Shown: positions 57,002-64,000 of the stretch, piece after piece
Layout of the letters: each line of letters begins with the position of its first letter
Position numbering within the stretch: the first letter of the stretch is position 1
Source of the DNA: Curtobacterium sp. VKM Ac-2922
GTDB lineage: Bacteria; Actinomycetota; Actinomycetes; Actinomycetales; Microbacteriaceae
Assembly (NCBI RefSeq): GCF_022815645.1
Contig: NZ_JALGRO010000004.1
Span: 294,121-358,120, forward strand
Direction of reading: 5' to 3'
Length of the DNA stretch: 64,000 nucleotides
Notes under the pieces: model-generated
Seen by the model: only the letters and a program-made list of their open reading frames with translations
Database searches by the model: none
Told to the model about the DNA's origin: nothing
Program-made: the position numbers and the translations under genes

Positions 57002-57796
57002 CTACGGCCCCTCGTGGACCGGCGCGCTGATCCGTTCGAGCTCCGGACGCTTGGCGGTGATGCCGTCGCCGGACGAGGTGTGCTTGATCCGCCGGACAAC
57101 CCAGGGAACCAGGTACTCCCGCGCCCAGCCGAGGTCCTCGGCACGGGCTTCGCGCCAGGGTCGGGGCGCCAGGGGCTCCGGCGTCGACGGGGCGAGTTCG
57201 TGGTCGACGCCGAGCGTGTCCAGCACGGCCGCGGCGATCGTGGCGTGGCCCACGGGGGAGTGGTGCAACCGGTCCGGAGCCCACATCCTCGGGTCCCGCA
57301 GGCCGCGGATCGCCCACATGTCGGCGACCATCGCGCCGTGCTTCAGCGCGATGGCGTGCAGGTGCTCGTTGTAGATCGCCGCCTTGCCACGCACCATCCC
57401 GAGCACCGGGGTCATGCCGACGTCCGGGCCGGTGAACAGCACGACGTCGGCGCCGTCGCGACGCAGGTCGGCCATCATCCGGTCGAAGCGAGCGGCCACC
57501 TCGTCTGGATCGGAGCCGGGGCGGATGATGTCGTTCCCGCCGGCGGACACCGTGATCAGGTCAGGGTGGAGCGCGAGCGCGTCCGCGACCTGCTCGTCGA
57601 TGATCTGCTGCAGCAGCCGACCGCGGACGGCCAGGTTGGCGTACGAGAAGTCGTCGGTCCGGCTCGCCAGGAACGCCGCGACCCGGTCGGCCCACCCGCG
57701 GTTCCCGCCCGGTGCGGTGGGGTCGGGGTCCCCGAGCCCCTCGGTGAACGAGTCACCGATCGCGACGTACCTGGACCACGGATGACGATCTGACAC
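57002..57796 (-). CDS. SGNH/GDSL-type hydrolase
   Basis: The 264-aa product has the block I motif AIGDSFTEGLGDP near residue 12, a GRLL strand, GGND near residue 86 and the C-terminal DRLHHSPVGH near residue 175, with the catalytic Asp-His pair. No signal peptide is seen, so it is probably cytoplasmic. The substrate is unknown. GTG at 57796 lies 7 nt after TACGTT; its -10 box overlaps that of the divergent acyl-CoA dehydrogenase gene. Confidence 0.88.
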   Translation of the reverse strand: MSDRHPWSRYVAIGDSFTEGLGDPDPTAPGGNRGWADRVAAFLASRTDDFSYANLAVRGRLLQQIIDEQVADALALHPDLITVSAGGNDIIRPGSDPDEVAARFDRMMADLRRDGADVVLFTGPDVGMTPVLGMVRGKAAIYNEHLHAIALKHGAMVADMWAIRGLRDPRMWAPDRLHHSPVGHATIAAAVLDTLGVDHELAPSTPEPLAPRPWREARAEDLGWAREYLVPWVVRRIKHTSSGDGITAKRPELERISAPVHEGP

Positions 57797-57803
57797 CCTG
57801 CCG

Positions 57804-57813
57804 AACGTAGTCT
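57804..57813. promoter_or_regulatory. Overlapping divergent -10 boxes
   Basis: TACGTT on the minus strand (57804-57809) is 7 nt before the SGNH GTG. TAGTCT on the plus strand (57808-57813) is 6 nt before the acyl-CoA dehydrogenase ATG. They share two bases, so RNA polymerase cannot occupy both at once. Confidence 0.55.
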
Positions 57814-57819
57814 CGTGCC

Positions 57820-59025
57820 ATGACCCAGGCCAACTCCGCGACCGCGACGAGCACGAAGCGTCGACCCTGGACCCTCCCCGAGGACCTGCTCGCGCGGATC
57901 GCCGAGCGGGCGCCCCGGTACGACGCCGACAACACGTTCCCGTCCGAGGACCTCGACGAACTCCGCGCGGCGGGGTACCTGCGGATCGGCGTCCCGATCG
58001 CCGACGGCGGCAGCGGGCTCGGGCTGCGGGCCACCGCCGCGGTGCAGCGCACGCTCGCCCAGGCCGCGCCGGCGACGGCGCTCGCGCTCGGGATGCACCA
58101 GACCTGGGTGCAGGCGGCCCGCAGCGTGTCCGCGCGCGGCGAGACGTTCCTCCAGTCCGTCACGGACCACGCCGCGGCGGACCGGCTGCTGGCCTTCGGG
58201 GTCAGCGAACCCGGCAACGACCGCGTCCTCTTCGACTCGACCACGACGGCGGAGCCGGACGGGCAGGGCGGGTTCCGGTTCACCGGCACCAAGGTGTCGA
58301 CGTCGCTGGCGCCCGCGTGGGACGTGCTGAGCGTGTTCGGCAAGGACACCTCGGGCCCGGAACCGCGGCTGGTGCACGGGTTCGCGCTGCGCTCGGACGG
58401 CGGCGTCCGGCACCTGGACGACTGGGACGTGCTCGGGATGCGGGCGACGCAGAGTCGCACGACCCTGCTCGAGGGCGTGCACGTGCCGGCCGAGCGGATC
58501 GTGCGGTCACTGCCCGTCGGGCCGTCCGCCGACCCGCTCGTGTTCGGGGTGTTCGCGGCGTTCGAGCTGTTGGTGGCGTCGGTGTACGTCGGGATCGCCA
58601 CGCGGGCGATCGACCTGACGGTGCAGGCCGTCCGGCAGCGGCGCTCGATGGACGGCGTGCCGCGGAGCGACGACCCGGACGTGCGTCGTGCCGTCGCGGA
58701 CATGCGGGGCACGGTCGACGCCGTGGCGTTGCAGGTCGATGCGCTCGCCCGCGACGTCGACGAGCTCGAGGACCACGGTCGGCGCTGGTTCCCGCTGCTG
58801 GTCGGGACGAAGGCCCGCACGGTCGACACCGCGCAGCACGTGGTGGACGAGGCCATGCGCGTCGTCGGGGGCGGTGCGTTCCGTGCGGGTGGCGAGCTGG
58901 CCCGGCTGGCGCGGGACGTCCGGGCCGGGCAGTACCACCCGTCGACGCGGGACTCGGCGGCGCGGACGATCGCGAACGACGTGCTCGGGCCGGTGTCGGT
59001 GGTCGCTGGCAGCATCGCCCCGTGA
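57820..59025 (+). CDS. Acyl-CoA dehydrogenase family protein
   Basis: The 401-aa product has the acyl-CoA dehydrogenase fold: an N-terminal helical domain, a middle beta domain (FGVSEPGNDR near residue 125, LDDWDVLGMRATQS near residue 200) and a C-terminal helical domain. The usual catalytic Glu is not apparent, so it may be a flavin monooxygenase of the DszC or XiaF type rather than a true dehydrogenase. The substrate is unknown. Its stop overlaps the first of two tiny ORFs that precede dinB. Confidence 0.8.
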   Translation: MTQANSATATSTKRRPWTLPEDLLARIAERAPRYDADNTFPSEDLDELRAAGYLRIGVPIADGGSGLGLRATAAVQRTLAQAAPATALALGMHQTWVQAARSVSARGETFLQSVTDHAAADRLLAFGVSEPGNDRVLFDSTTTAEPDGQGGFRFTGTKVSTSLAPAWDVLSVFGKDTSGPEPRLVHGFALRSDGGVRHLDDWDVLGMRATQSRTTLLEGVHVPAERIVRSLPVGPSADPLVFGVFAAFELLVASVYVGIATRAIDLTVQAVRQRRSMDGVPRSDDPDVRRAVADMRGTVDAVALQVDALARDVDELEDHGRRWFPLLVGTKARTVDTAQHVVDEAMRVVGGGAFRAGGELARLARDVRAGQYHPSTRDSAARTIANDVLGPVSVVAGSIAP

Positions 59026-59051
59026 GCAAGCAGGACGGGGACGCTTCGTGA
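59022..59051 (+). CDS. 9-codon ORF copying the DinB start, copy 1
   Basis: GTG overlaps the upstream gene's TGA (GTGA). It encodes MSKQDGDAS, whose first six residues equal the DinB start (MSKQDG). Its TGA overlaps the next GTG. No known function; it may only bridge translation. Confidence 0.4.
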   Translation: MSKQDGDAS

Positions 59052-59077
59052 GCGTGCAGGACGGGGACGCTTCGTGA
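59048..59077 (+). CDS. 9-codon ORF copying the DinB start, copy 2
   Basis: Encodes MSVQDGDAS, one residue different from copy 1; GTG and TGA both overlap their neighbours by GTGA, ending on the dinB start. Same remarks as for copy 1. Confidence 0.4.
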   Translation: MSVQDGDAS

Positions 59078-60324
59078 GCAAGCAGGACGGCAGCAACCGG
59101 CTCGTCTCCGACCACCCGGTCGCCGACGTCACTGCAACGGTGCTGCACGTCGACATGGACGCCTTCTTCGCGTCCGTCGAGCTGCTCGACCGCCCCGACC
59201 TGGTCGGCCTGCCGGTGATCGTCGGGCACGACTCGGACCGCTCGGTCGTCACCGCCGCCACGTACGAAGCCCGCCGGTACGGCATCAACTCCGCGATGCC
59301 GATGGCCGTGGCCAAACGGCGGTGCCCGAACGCCGTGATCGTCGAGCCGCACTTCGAGAAGTACCAGGCCAAGTCCCGAGCGGTGATGGGCGTGTTCGAC
59401 CGGTTCACCCCGCGCGTCGAGCGCCTCGGCATCGACGAGGCGTTCCTCGACGTCGCCGGCGCCGTCCGGCTCTACGGCACCCCGTGGGAGATCGGCACCG
59501 CCATCCGGGCCGCCGTGTTCGCCGAGACCGGACTGCACTGCTCGGTCGGTGCCGCATCGACGAAGTTCGTCGCGAAGCTCGCCTCCAGCCGGGCGAAGCC
59601 GGCGGGACTGCTCGTCGTGCCCGCGGCCGACACCGTGGCGTTCCTGCACCCGCAGCCGGTGTCCGCGCTGTGGGGCGTCGGTGGCAAGACGCAAGAAGTG
59701 CTCGAACGTCGGGGCATCCGCACCGTGGGCGACCTCGCCACGACCCCGCTCGACTCGCTCGTGCACGCGATCGGGCCGGCCGGTGGGCAGCGCCTGCACG
59801 ACCTGTCCTGGGGCCGTGACCCACGCGTGGTCGACACCGCCGTCGGCGAGAAGTCGATCGGGCACGAGGTCACCTTCGGCACCGACCTGACCGACCGCGA
59901 CGCCGTGGCACGCGAGCTCCTGCGACTGGCCGAGAAGGTCGCCGTGCGGATGCGCCGCGCCGAGGTCCAGGCGCGCACGGTCGCCCTCAAGGTCCGGTAC
60001 ACCGACTTCACCACCCTCACCCGGTCGCGCACCCTGGCCGAGCCGACCGACGTCGCCCGGCGGATCCACCGCGAAGCCGTCGAGCTGTACGACGTGCTGC
60101 ACCGTCCGGGCAACCGCATCCGGCTGATCGGCGTCCGGGGCGAGAACCTCGTGCCGATGGCGGCCAGCAACGCGCTGTGGGACGACGACGCGCCGTGGCG
60201 TGACACGGAGACCACGGTCGACGCGGTCACCGCCCGCTTCGGCGCGGGCGTGCTGCGGCCCGCATCGCTGGTGCGCGGCACGCCCGAGCAGCGCCCGCCG
60301 CACGCCCGACAGGACATCGGGTGA
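59074..60324 (+). CDS. dinB: DNA polymerase IV
   Basis: DinB is a Y-family translesion polymerase. The 416-aa product has HVDMDAFFASVE near residue 26, AATYEARRYGINSAMP near residue 64, the catalytic GIDEAFLDV near residue 120, and the helix-hairpin-helix WGVGGKTQEVLE near residue 200; a C-terminal little-finger domain follows. It ends without an obvious beta-clamp motif that I can assign. GTG at 59074 is preceded by two tandem copies of its own start region, each a tiny ORF. Confidence 0.94.
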   Translation: MSKQDGSNRLVSDHPVADVTATVLHVDMDAFFASVELLDRPDLVGLPVIVGHDSDRSVVTAATYEARRYGINSAMPMAVAKRRCPNAVIVEPHFEKYQAKSRAVMGVFDRFTPRVERLGIDEAFLDVAGAVRLYGTPWEIGTAIRAAVFAETGLHCSVGAASTKFVAKLASSRAKPAGLLVVPAADTVAFLHPQPVSALWGVGGKTQEVLERRGIRTVGDLATTPLDSLVHAIGPAGGQRLHDLSWGRDPRVVDTAVGEKSIGHEVTFGTDLTDRDAVARELLRLAEKVAVRMRRAEVQARTVALKVRYTDFTTLTRSRTLAEPTDVARRIHREAVELYDVLHRPGNRIRLIGVRGENLVPMAASNALWDDDAPWRDTETTVDAVTARFGAGVLRPASLVRGTPEQRPPHARQDIG

Positions 60325-60327
60325 CGG

Positions 60328-60333
60328 TAGAAT
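60328..60333 (+). promoter_or_regulatory. TAGAAT -10 box for leaderless helicase gene
   Basis: TAGAAT lies 8 nt before GTG at 60342, right after the dinB stop. Confidence 0.45.
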
Positions 60334-60341
60334 CTGCTGCA

Positions 60342-62342
60342 GTGAGCGCAGCGGAGTACGAACACCAGCAGCCCGCCGCAGCCGACACGGCAGCGGCTGG
60401 GTCGGTCGACACCACCGGTCGCCGGGGTGGCTTCGTCGACACCACCGAGCACGCGGCCCAGACGGCCGAGCACGCGGCCCAGACGACCGAGCACGCGGCG
60501 CAGGGCACCGGGCACGCGGCCCAACTCGACCTGGCACCGGCGGAACTCGCCGAGATCGCCGGCAACGCCGCAGCCGAGCACCTGTCGCCGGCGTTCCCCG
60601 ACCGAGCGGCCTGGGGCACGGCCTCGAAGCTCCGCGCCTGGCAGGTCGAGGCACTGACCAAGTACTTCGAGACCGAGCCGCGCGACTTCCTGGCCGCGGC
60701 GACACCCGGTGCCGGCAAGACGACGTTCGCACTCCGCCTGGCGACCGAACTGCTGGCGCGTGGCACGGTCGACCGCATCGTCGTGGTCGCCCCGACCGAG
60801 CACCTCAAGCGCCAGTGGGCGGACGCTGCCGACCGCGTCAACATCCGCATCGACCCGATGTTCAAGAACGGTGACGGCATGTTCGGCCGCCACTACCAGG
60901 GTGTCGCGATCACCTACGCCCAGGTCGGCATGAACCCCGAGGTGCACAAGCGCATCACCGAGGGCGGTCGCACGCTGGTCGTGCTGGACGAGGTCCACCA
61001 CGGCGGCGACGCCCTGACGTGGGGCGACGGCATCCGCCAGGCCTTCGGCGGTGCCACCCGACGGCTCTCGCTGTCCGGCACCCCGTTCCGCTCGGACACG
61101 GCACCGATCCCGTTCGTGCAGTACGCGCCGGACGAGCAGGGCATCCGGACGTCGGTCTCCGACTACAACTACGGCTACGGCCGCGCCCTGGCCGACGGTG
61201 TCGTCCGGCCCGTGCTGTTCATGGCGTACGCCGGGCAGATGCGCTGGAAGACCCGGATGGGCGACGAGATGTCGGCGTCCCTCGGCGAACAGGTCACCAA
61301 GGACATCACGGCGCAGGCCTGGCGCACGGCACTCTCGCCCGAGGGCGAGTGGATGCCGGCGGTGCTCTCTGCAGCCGACAAGCGCCTGACCGAGGTCCGC
61401 CGCGGTGTGCCGGACGCCGGTGGCCTGGTGATCGCGACCGACACCACGACGGCGCGCGCCTACGCCCGCATCCTGCAGCAGATCACGGGCGAGCGCCCCA
61501 CGGTCGTCCTGTCCGACGAGGCCGCCGGGTCCAGCCGCATCGGCGCGTTCGCCGCGGACACCTCGCGCTGGATGGTCGCCGTGCGCATGGTGTCGGAAGG
61601 CGTCGACGTCCCACGGCTGTGCGTCGGCGTGTACGCCACCAGCGCCAGCACACCGCTGTTCTTCGCCCAGGTCATCGGCCGCTTCGTCCGCGCCCGCCGC
61701 CGCGGTGAGACCGCTTCGGTGTTCCTGCCGAGCGTGCCCGGGCTGATGGCCCTCGCCGCCACCCTCGAACTCGAACGGGACCACGCCCTCGACCGCCCGA
61801 AGGACGCCGACGACGGGTTGTACAACCCCGAGGACGCGATGGTCGCCGAGGCCAACAAGGAAGACCGTGCCTCCGACAGCCTGCTCGACGTGCAGCCCTT
61901 CGAAGCCCTCGACTCGCAGGCCTCGTTCGACCGGGTGCTCTACGACGGCGGCGAGTTCGGCACCGGCGGTGAGATCGGTTCCCTCGAAGAACTCGACTTC
62001 ATCGGCATCCCCGGGCTGCTCGAACCCGACCAGGTACGGGATCTGCTCCGCGCCCGCCAGGCGACCCAGGCCAAGCGATCGAAGGGCCGGACCGTCAAGG
62101 ACGGCATGCCCGCGTCGCAGGCGCCCGAGCCGGACCGGCCGATGTACCTGACCATCAAGGAGCAGCGGTCCGAGCTGCAGCGCCTCGTGTCGATCTGGTC
62201 GCGACACTCCAACGAACCGCACGGCGCGATCCACGCCGAACTCCGCCGCATCAGCGGGGGACCGGCCGTCGCCCAGGCCAGCATCGAGCAGATCCAGAAG
62301 CGGATCGACATCCTGCGCTCCCGGATCGGCGGCCGTCGGTGA
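60342..62342 (+). CDS. DEAD/DEAH-box superfamily 2 helicase
   Basis: The 666-aa product is an SF2 ATPase: Walker A ATPGAGKTT near residue 119, DEVHH (motif II) near residue 216, SGTPFRSD (motif III) near residue 245, and FAQVIGRFVRARRRGE (motif VI) near residue 440. No nuclease domain is fused. The N terminus (residues 34-61) is a tandem Ala/Gln-rich repeat, then a poorly conserved linker. The last 100 residues are a Lys/Gln-rich alpha-helical tail. Start GTG at 60342 is supported by TAGAAT; an upstream in-frame GTG at 60321 is possible. Role unknown; DinB upstream suggests DNA metabolism. Confidence 0.85.
   Translation: MSAAEYEHQQPAAADTAAAGSVDTTGRRGGFVDTTEHAAQTAEHAAQTTEHAAQGTGHAAQLDLAPAELAEIAGNAAAEHLSPAFPDRAAWGTASKLRAWQVEALTKYFETEPRDFLAAATPGAGKTTFALRLATELLARGTVDRIVVVAPTEHLKRQWADAADRVNIRIDPMFKNGDGMFGRHYQGVAITYAQVGMNPEVHKRITEGGRTLVVLDEVHHGGDALTWGDGIRQAFGGATRRLSLSGTPFRSDTAPIPFVQYAPDEQGIRTSVSDYNYGYGRALADGVVRPVLFMAYAGQMRWKTRMGDEMSASLGEQVTKDITAQAWRTALSPEGEWMPAVLSAADKRLTEVRRGVPDAGGLVIATDTTTARAYARILQQITGERPTVVLSDEAAGSSRIGAFAADTSRWMVAVRMVSEGVDVPRLCVGVYATSASTPLFFAQVIGRFVRARRRGETASVFLPSVPGLMALAATLELERDHALDRPKDADDGLYNPEDAMVAEANKEDRASDSLLDVQPFEALDSQASFDRVLYDGGEFGTGGEIGSLEELDFIGIPGLLEPDQVRDLLRARQATQAKRSKGRTVKDGMPASQAPEPDRPMYLTIKEQRSELQRLVSIWSRHSNEPHGAIHAELRRISGGPAVAQASIEQIQKRIDILRSRIGGRR
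60441..60524 (+). repeat. Four 21-bp repeats in the helicase gene
   Basis: Four 21-base units encode x-TEHAAQ-type heptads (TTEHAAQ, TAEHAAQ, TTEHAAQ, GTGHAAQ). Slippage would change the protein by whole 7-residue blocks. The last unit is the most diverged. Confidence 0.9.
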
Positions 62343-62352
62343 CGGTGGCGCC

Positions 62353-62556
62353 GTGATCGTCGGTGTCGACGACCGAACCTGGCTGGTCAAGCGGACCGAG
62401 GATGCCTCGCCCGAGGCGATCATCGACCGCTTCGGCGGCGGGTACCGCCTGCGCCGCTTCAGCCTGGTCGAGTCCCGGCGGACCGCACACGGCGTCTTCA
62501 CGGGCCTCGACCTGGCGGAGACCGCCTGGTGGCGGTTGCGCGACACACGTCGTTGA
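62353..62556 (+). CDS. Small conserved-looking protein, unknown
   Basis: The 67-aa product (MIVGVDDRTWLVKR to RLRDTRR) starts with GTG 10 bases after the helicase stop. It has no recognisable motif; the pattern of beta strands and the aromatic WLV and WWRL segments looks like a small folded protein rather than noise. Codon use resembles the neighbours (G or C in third position). It may be co-transcribed with the helicase. I do not recognise a family. Confidence 0.5.
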   Translation: MIVGVDDRTWLVKRTEDASPEAIIDRFGGGYRLRRFSLVESRRTAHGVFTGLDLAETAWWRLRDTRR

Positions 62557-62614
62557 TCTTCCGCCGTTCTGGGCAATGTGCGCGGCGATCATGACGTTGC
62601 GAGCCTCGATCGAG

Positions 62615-62620
62615 TAGACC
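62615..62620 (+). promoter_or_regulatory. TAGACC -10-like box for ndh
   Basis: TAGACC lies 6 nt before the ndh ATG with no ribosome binding site; the last base deviates from TAnnnT. Confidence 0.4.
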
Positions 62621-62626
62621 GGACTC

Positions 62627-63952
62627 ATGGCAGATTCGATCCCTCACGTCCTCGTCCTCGGTGGCGGCTCCGCCGGCTACTCGACCGTCAAGCAGCTGCA
62701 GAAGCACGCCGCGACGGTGCCGATGCGCATCACCCTGGTCGACCAGAACACGTACTACACGTACCTGCCGTTCCTGCCCGAGGTGGCCGGTGGCCACATC
62801 AACCCCAAGGACGTCACCGTCGAGCTCCGTCGTGCGCTCCGGAAGACGCGCGTCATCCAGGGCAAGGTGACCGGGATCTCGTCGAAGGACAAGACCGTCT
62901 CCATCGCCACGGCCGGCGGTGACGACCGCACCCTCGGATACGACCAGCTCGTCGTCGCGCTCGGCTCGGTCACGCGCACCTTCCCGACCCCGGGCCTCGA
63001 CGAGCTCGGCGTCGGCTTCAAGACCGTCGAAGAGGCGGCGTACGTCCGCGCGAAGCTCCTCGACAACATCGCCAAGGCCGCTGCCACGCGTGACGAGGAC
63101 GAGCGTCGTCGTCTGCTCACCAGCATCTTCATCGGCGGCGGCTACACCGGCGTCGAGGCGATCGGCGAGCTGTTCGACGTGTCGCAGGCCGCCATCAAGA
63201 CCTACCCGTCGCTCGCTGGCGAACAGCCCCGCTGGGTGCTCATCGACGCGCTCGACCGTGTCGCACCCGAGGTCGGCCCCGAGCTGTCCAAGTGGACGCT
63301 CGAGTCCCTGCGCGCCCGTGGCATCGACGTCCGCCTCAAGACCACGATGCCGAGCTGCGAGGGCGGCGTCGTCAAGCTGTCCGACGGCGACGAGTTCGCG
63401 ACCGGCCTGCTCGTGTGGACGGCCGGCGTCAAGCCGAACCCGCTGCTCGACGCGTCCGACCTGCCGCGCGGCCCGAAGGGGCACCTCGCTGCCAATGCGA
63501 AGCTGCAGGTCGAGGCCGAGGACACCCACGAGGTCGTCCCCGGCGTCTGGGGTCTGGGTGACGTCGCGCAGGTCCCCGACCTGACCGCCGACAAGCAGCC
63601 GGCGTACTACCCGCCGAACGCGCAGAACGCCGTTCGCCAGGCCGTCGTCGCCGCGGACAACGTGGTCGCGACGATCACCGGGTCGCCGCTCACCGAGTAC
63701 CGCCACCCCTCGATCGGCACCGTCGCGTCGTACGGTGTCGGCAAGGGTGCTGCCAACATCAAGGGCATCAAGATGACGAACCTGCTGGCGTGGATGGCCC
63801 ACCGCGCGTACCACGTGTACGCGATGCCCACGCTGAACCGCAAGGCACGCATCATCATCGGCTGGGTCACCGGCGCGGTCTCCGGCCGCGACGCGACCTC
63901 GCTGATCAAGGAGACCGACCCGCGCCGCTCCTTCGTCGACGCGACGAAGTAG
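62627..63952 (+). CDS. ndh: Type II NADH dehydrogenase (NDH-2)
   Basis: NDH-2 passes electrons from NADH to quinone without pumping protons. The 441-aa product has two Rossmann motifs: GGGSAGYSTVK near residue 11 for FAD and GGGYTGVEAIGEL near residue 171 for NADH. The AQ-x2-PA-type quinone/FAD region YYPPNAQNAVRQA is near residue 328. The C-terminal part (from about residue 385) is amphipathic and should bind the inner face of the membrane. ATG follows a TAGACC box by 6 nt. It is followed by the start of another GGGAGGC-family hairpin at the window edge. Confidence 0.9.
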   Translation: MADSIPHVLVLGGGSAGYSTVKQLQKHAATVPMRITLVDQNTYYTYLPFLPEVAGGHINPKDVTVELRRALRKTRVIQGKVTGISSKDKTVSIATAGGDDRTLGYDQLVVALGSVTRTFPTPGLDELGVGFKTVEEAAYVRAKLLDNIAKAAATRDEDERRRLLTSIFIGGGYTGVEAIGELFDVSQAAIKTYPSLAGEQPRWVLIDALDRVAPEVGPELSKWTLESLRARGIDVRLKTTMPSCEGGVVKLSDGDEFATGLLVWTAGVKPNPLLDASDLPRGPKGHLAANAKLQVEAEDTHEVVPGVWGLGDVAQVPDLTADKQPAYYPPNAQNAVRQAVVAADNVVATITGSPLTEYRHPSIGTVASYGVGKGAANIKGIKMTNLLAWMAHRAYHVYAMPTLNRKARIIIGWVTGAVSGRDATSLIKETDPRRSFVDATK

Positions 63953-63967
63953 GGCGCGACCCCAGAT

Positions 63968-64000
63968 CGGACGGGAGGCCCCGGGCCCGCAGGGCCCCGG
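63968..64000 (+). terminator. Start of a GGGAGGC-family hairpin, cut by the window end
   Basis: CGGACGGGAGGCCCC begins 16 bases after the ndh stop, and CCGGGCCCGCAGGGCCCCGG follows; the rest of the right arm is beyond the window. It matches the left arm of the terminator at 5236. Confidence 0.65.

Larger units (their letters stand above)
59022..59090 (+). repeat. 26-bp tandem repeat reaching into dinB
   Basis: Units 59022-59047 and 59048-59073 match at 24 of 26 bases. A 17-base partial third copy (59074-59090) is the start of dinB. The period is not a multiple of 3. Confidence 0.9.

Overview
The window is a gene-dense stretch of a high-GC actinobacterial chromosome (roughly 70% G+C by eye). 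The rpsA-coaE, uvrB/uvrA/uvrC-rapZ-whiA, gap-pgk-tpiA-secG-rbpA and tkt-tal-pgi-zwf-opcA-pgl runs, a WhiA protein, RbpA, OpcA and a GlgM-type glycogen synthase all point to Actinomycetes. Gene order and protein style fit Microbacteriaceae, most like Curtobacterium; this placement is inference from memory, not from a search. I see no tRNA or rRNA gene, insertion sequence, prophage, CRISPR array or plasmid gene.

Layout. 1-5.2 kb: 3' end of rpsA, coaE, a secreted hydrolase, an AMP-dependent acyl ligase and a membrane acyltransferase. 5.3-6.6 kb: an MFS transporter on the minus strand. 6.8-17.2 kb: UvrABC excision repair with an SDR, then rapZ and whiA, with no yvcK between them. 17.4-21.2 kb: lower glycolysis (gap-pgk-tpiA), secG and rbpA. 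21.5-29.9 kb, minus strand: the pentose-phosphate and hexose block (tkt, tal, pgi, zwf, opcA, pgl). 30.3-32.5 kb: heme O and heme A synthesis (ctaB, ctaA), convergent. 32.7-36.9 kb: SUF iron-sulfur assembly (sufB, sufD, a Rieske ferredoxin, sufC, sufT) with no sufS or sufU. 37.2-42.3 kb: bioY, an ABC-F ATPase, a SURF1 cluster and fabG. 42.4-49.8 kb: serB, divergent glgC/glgM, an ABC ATPase, ribosomal protein L31 type B, a DnaQ-like exonuclease and treS. 49.9-59 kb: hydrolase, glycosyltransferase, small membrane proteins, phosphatase, sirtuin, SPOUT methyltransferase, a D-Ala-D-Ala carboxypeptidase, an SGNH hydrolase and an acyl-CoA dehydrogenase-like protein. 59-64 kb: dinB, an SF2 helicase, a small ORF and a type II NADH dehydrogenase.

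Most genes are ordinary housekeeping genes; the unusual signals lie at their edges. First, several genes carry short tandem or near-tandem duplications of their own start or stop region. Upstream of tpiA and dinB the copied starts form tiny ORFs linked by ATGA or GTGA overlaps. Downstream of glgC, treS, ctaA, the SURF1 gene and pgl the copied ends place extra stop codons, mostly in other reading frames. Second, a recurrent hairpin family built on GGGAGGC/GCCTCCC, including a perfect 46-bp palindrome, sits at most convergent gene ends. Third, two related 116-bp imperfect palindromes lie at 21.3 kb and 37.0 kb. Fourth, about fifteen genes show a TAnnnT box 6-8 nt before an ATG or GTG, which predicts widespread leaderless transcription. 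None of these was tested computationally; all are visible by eye.
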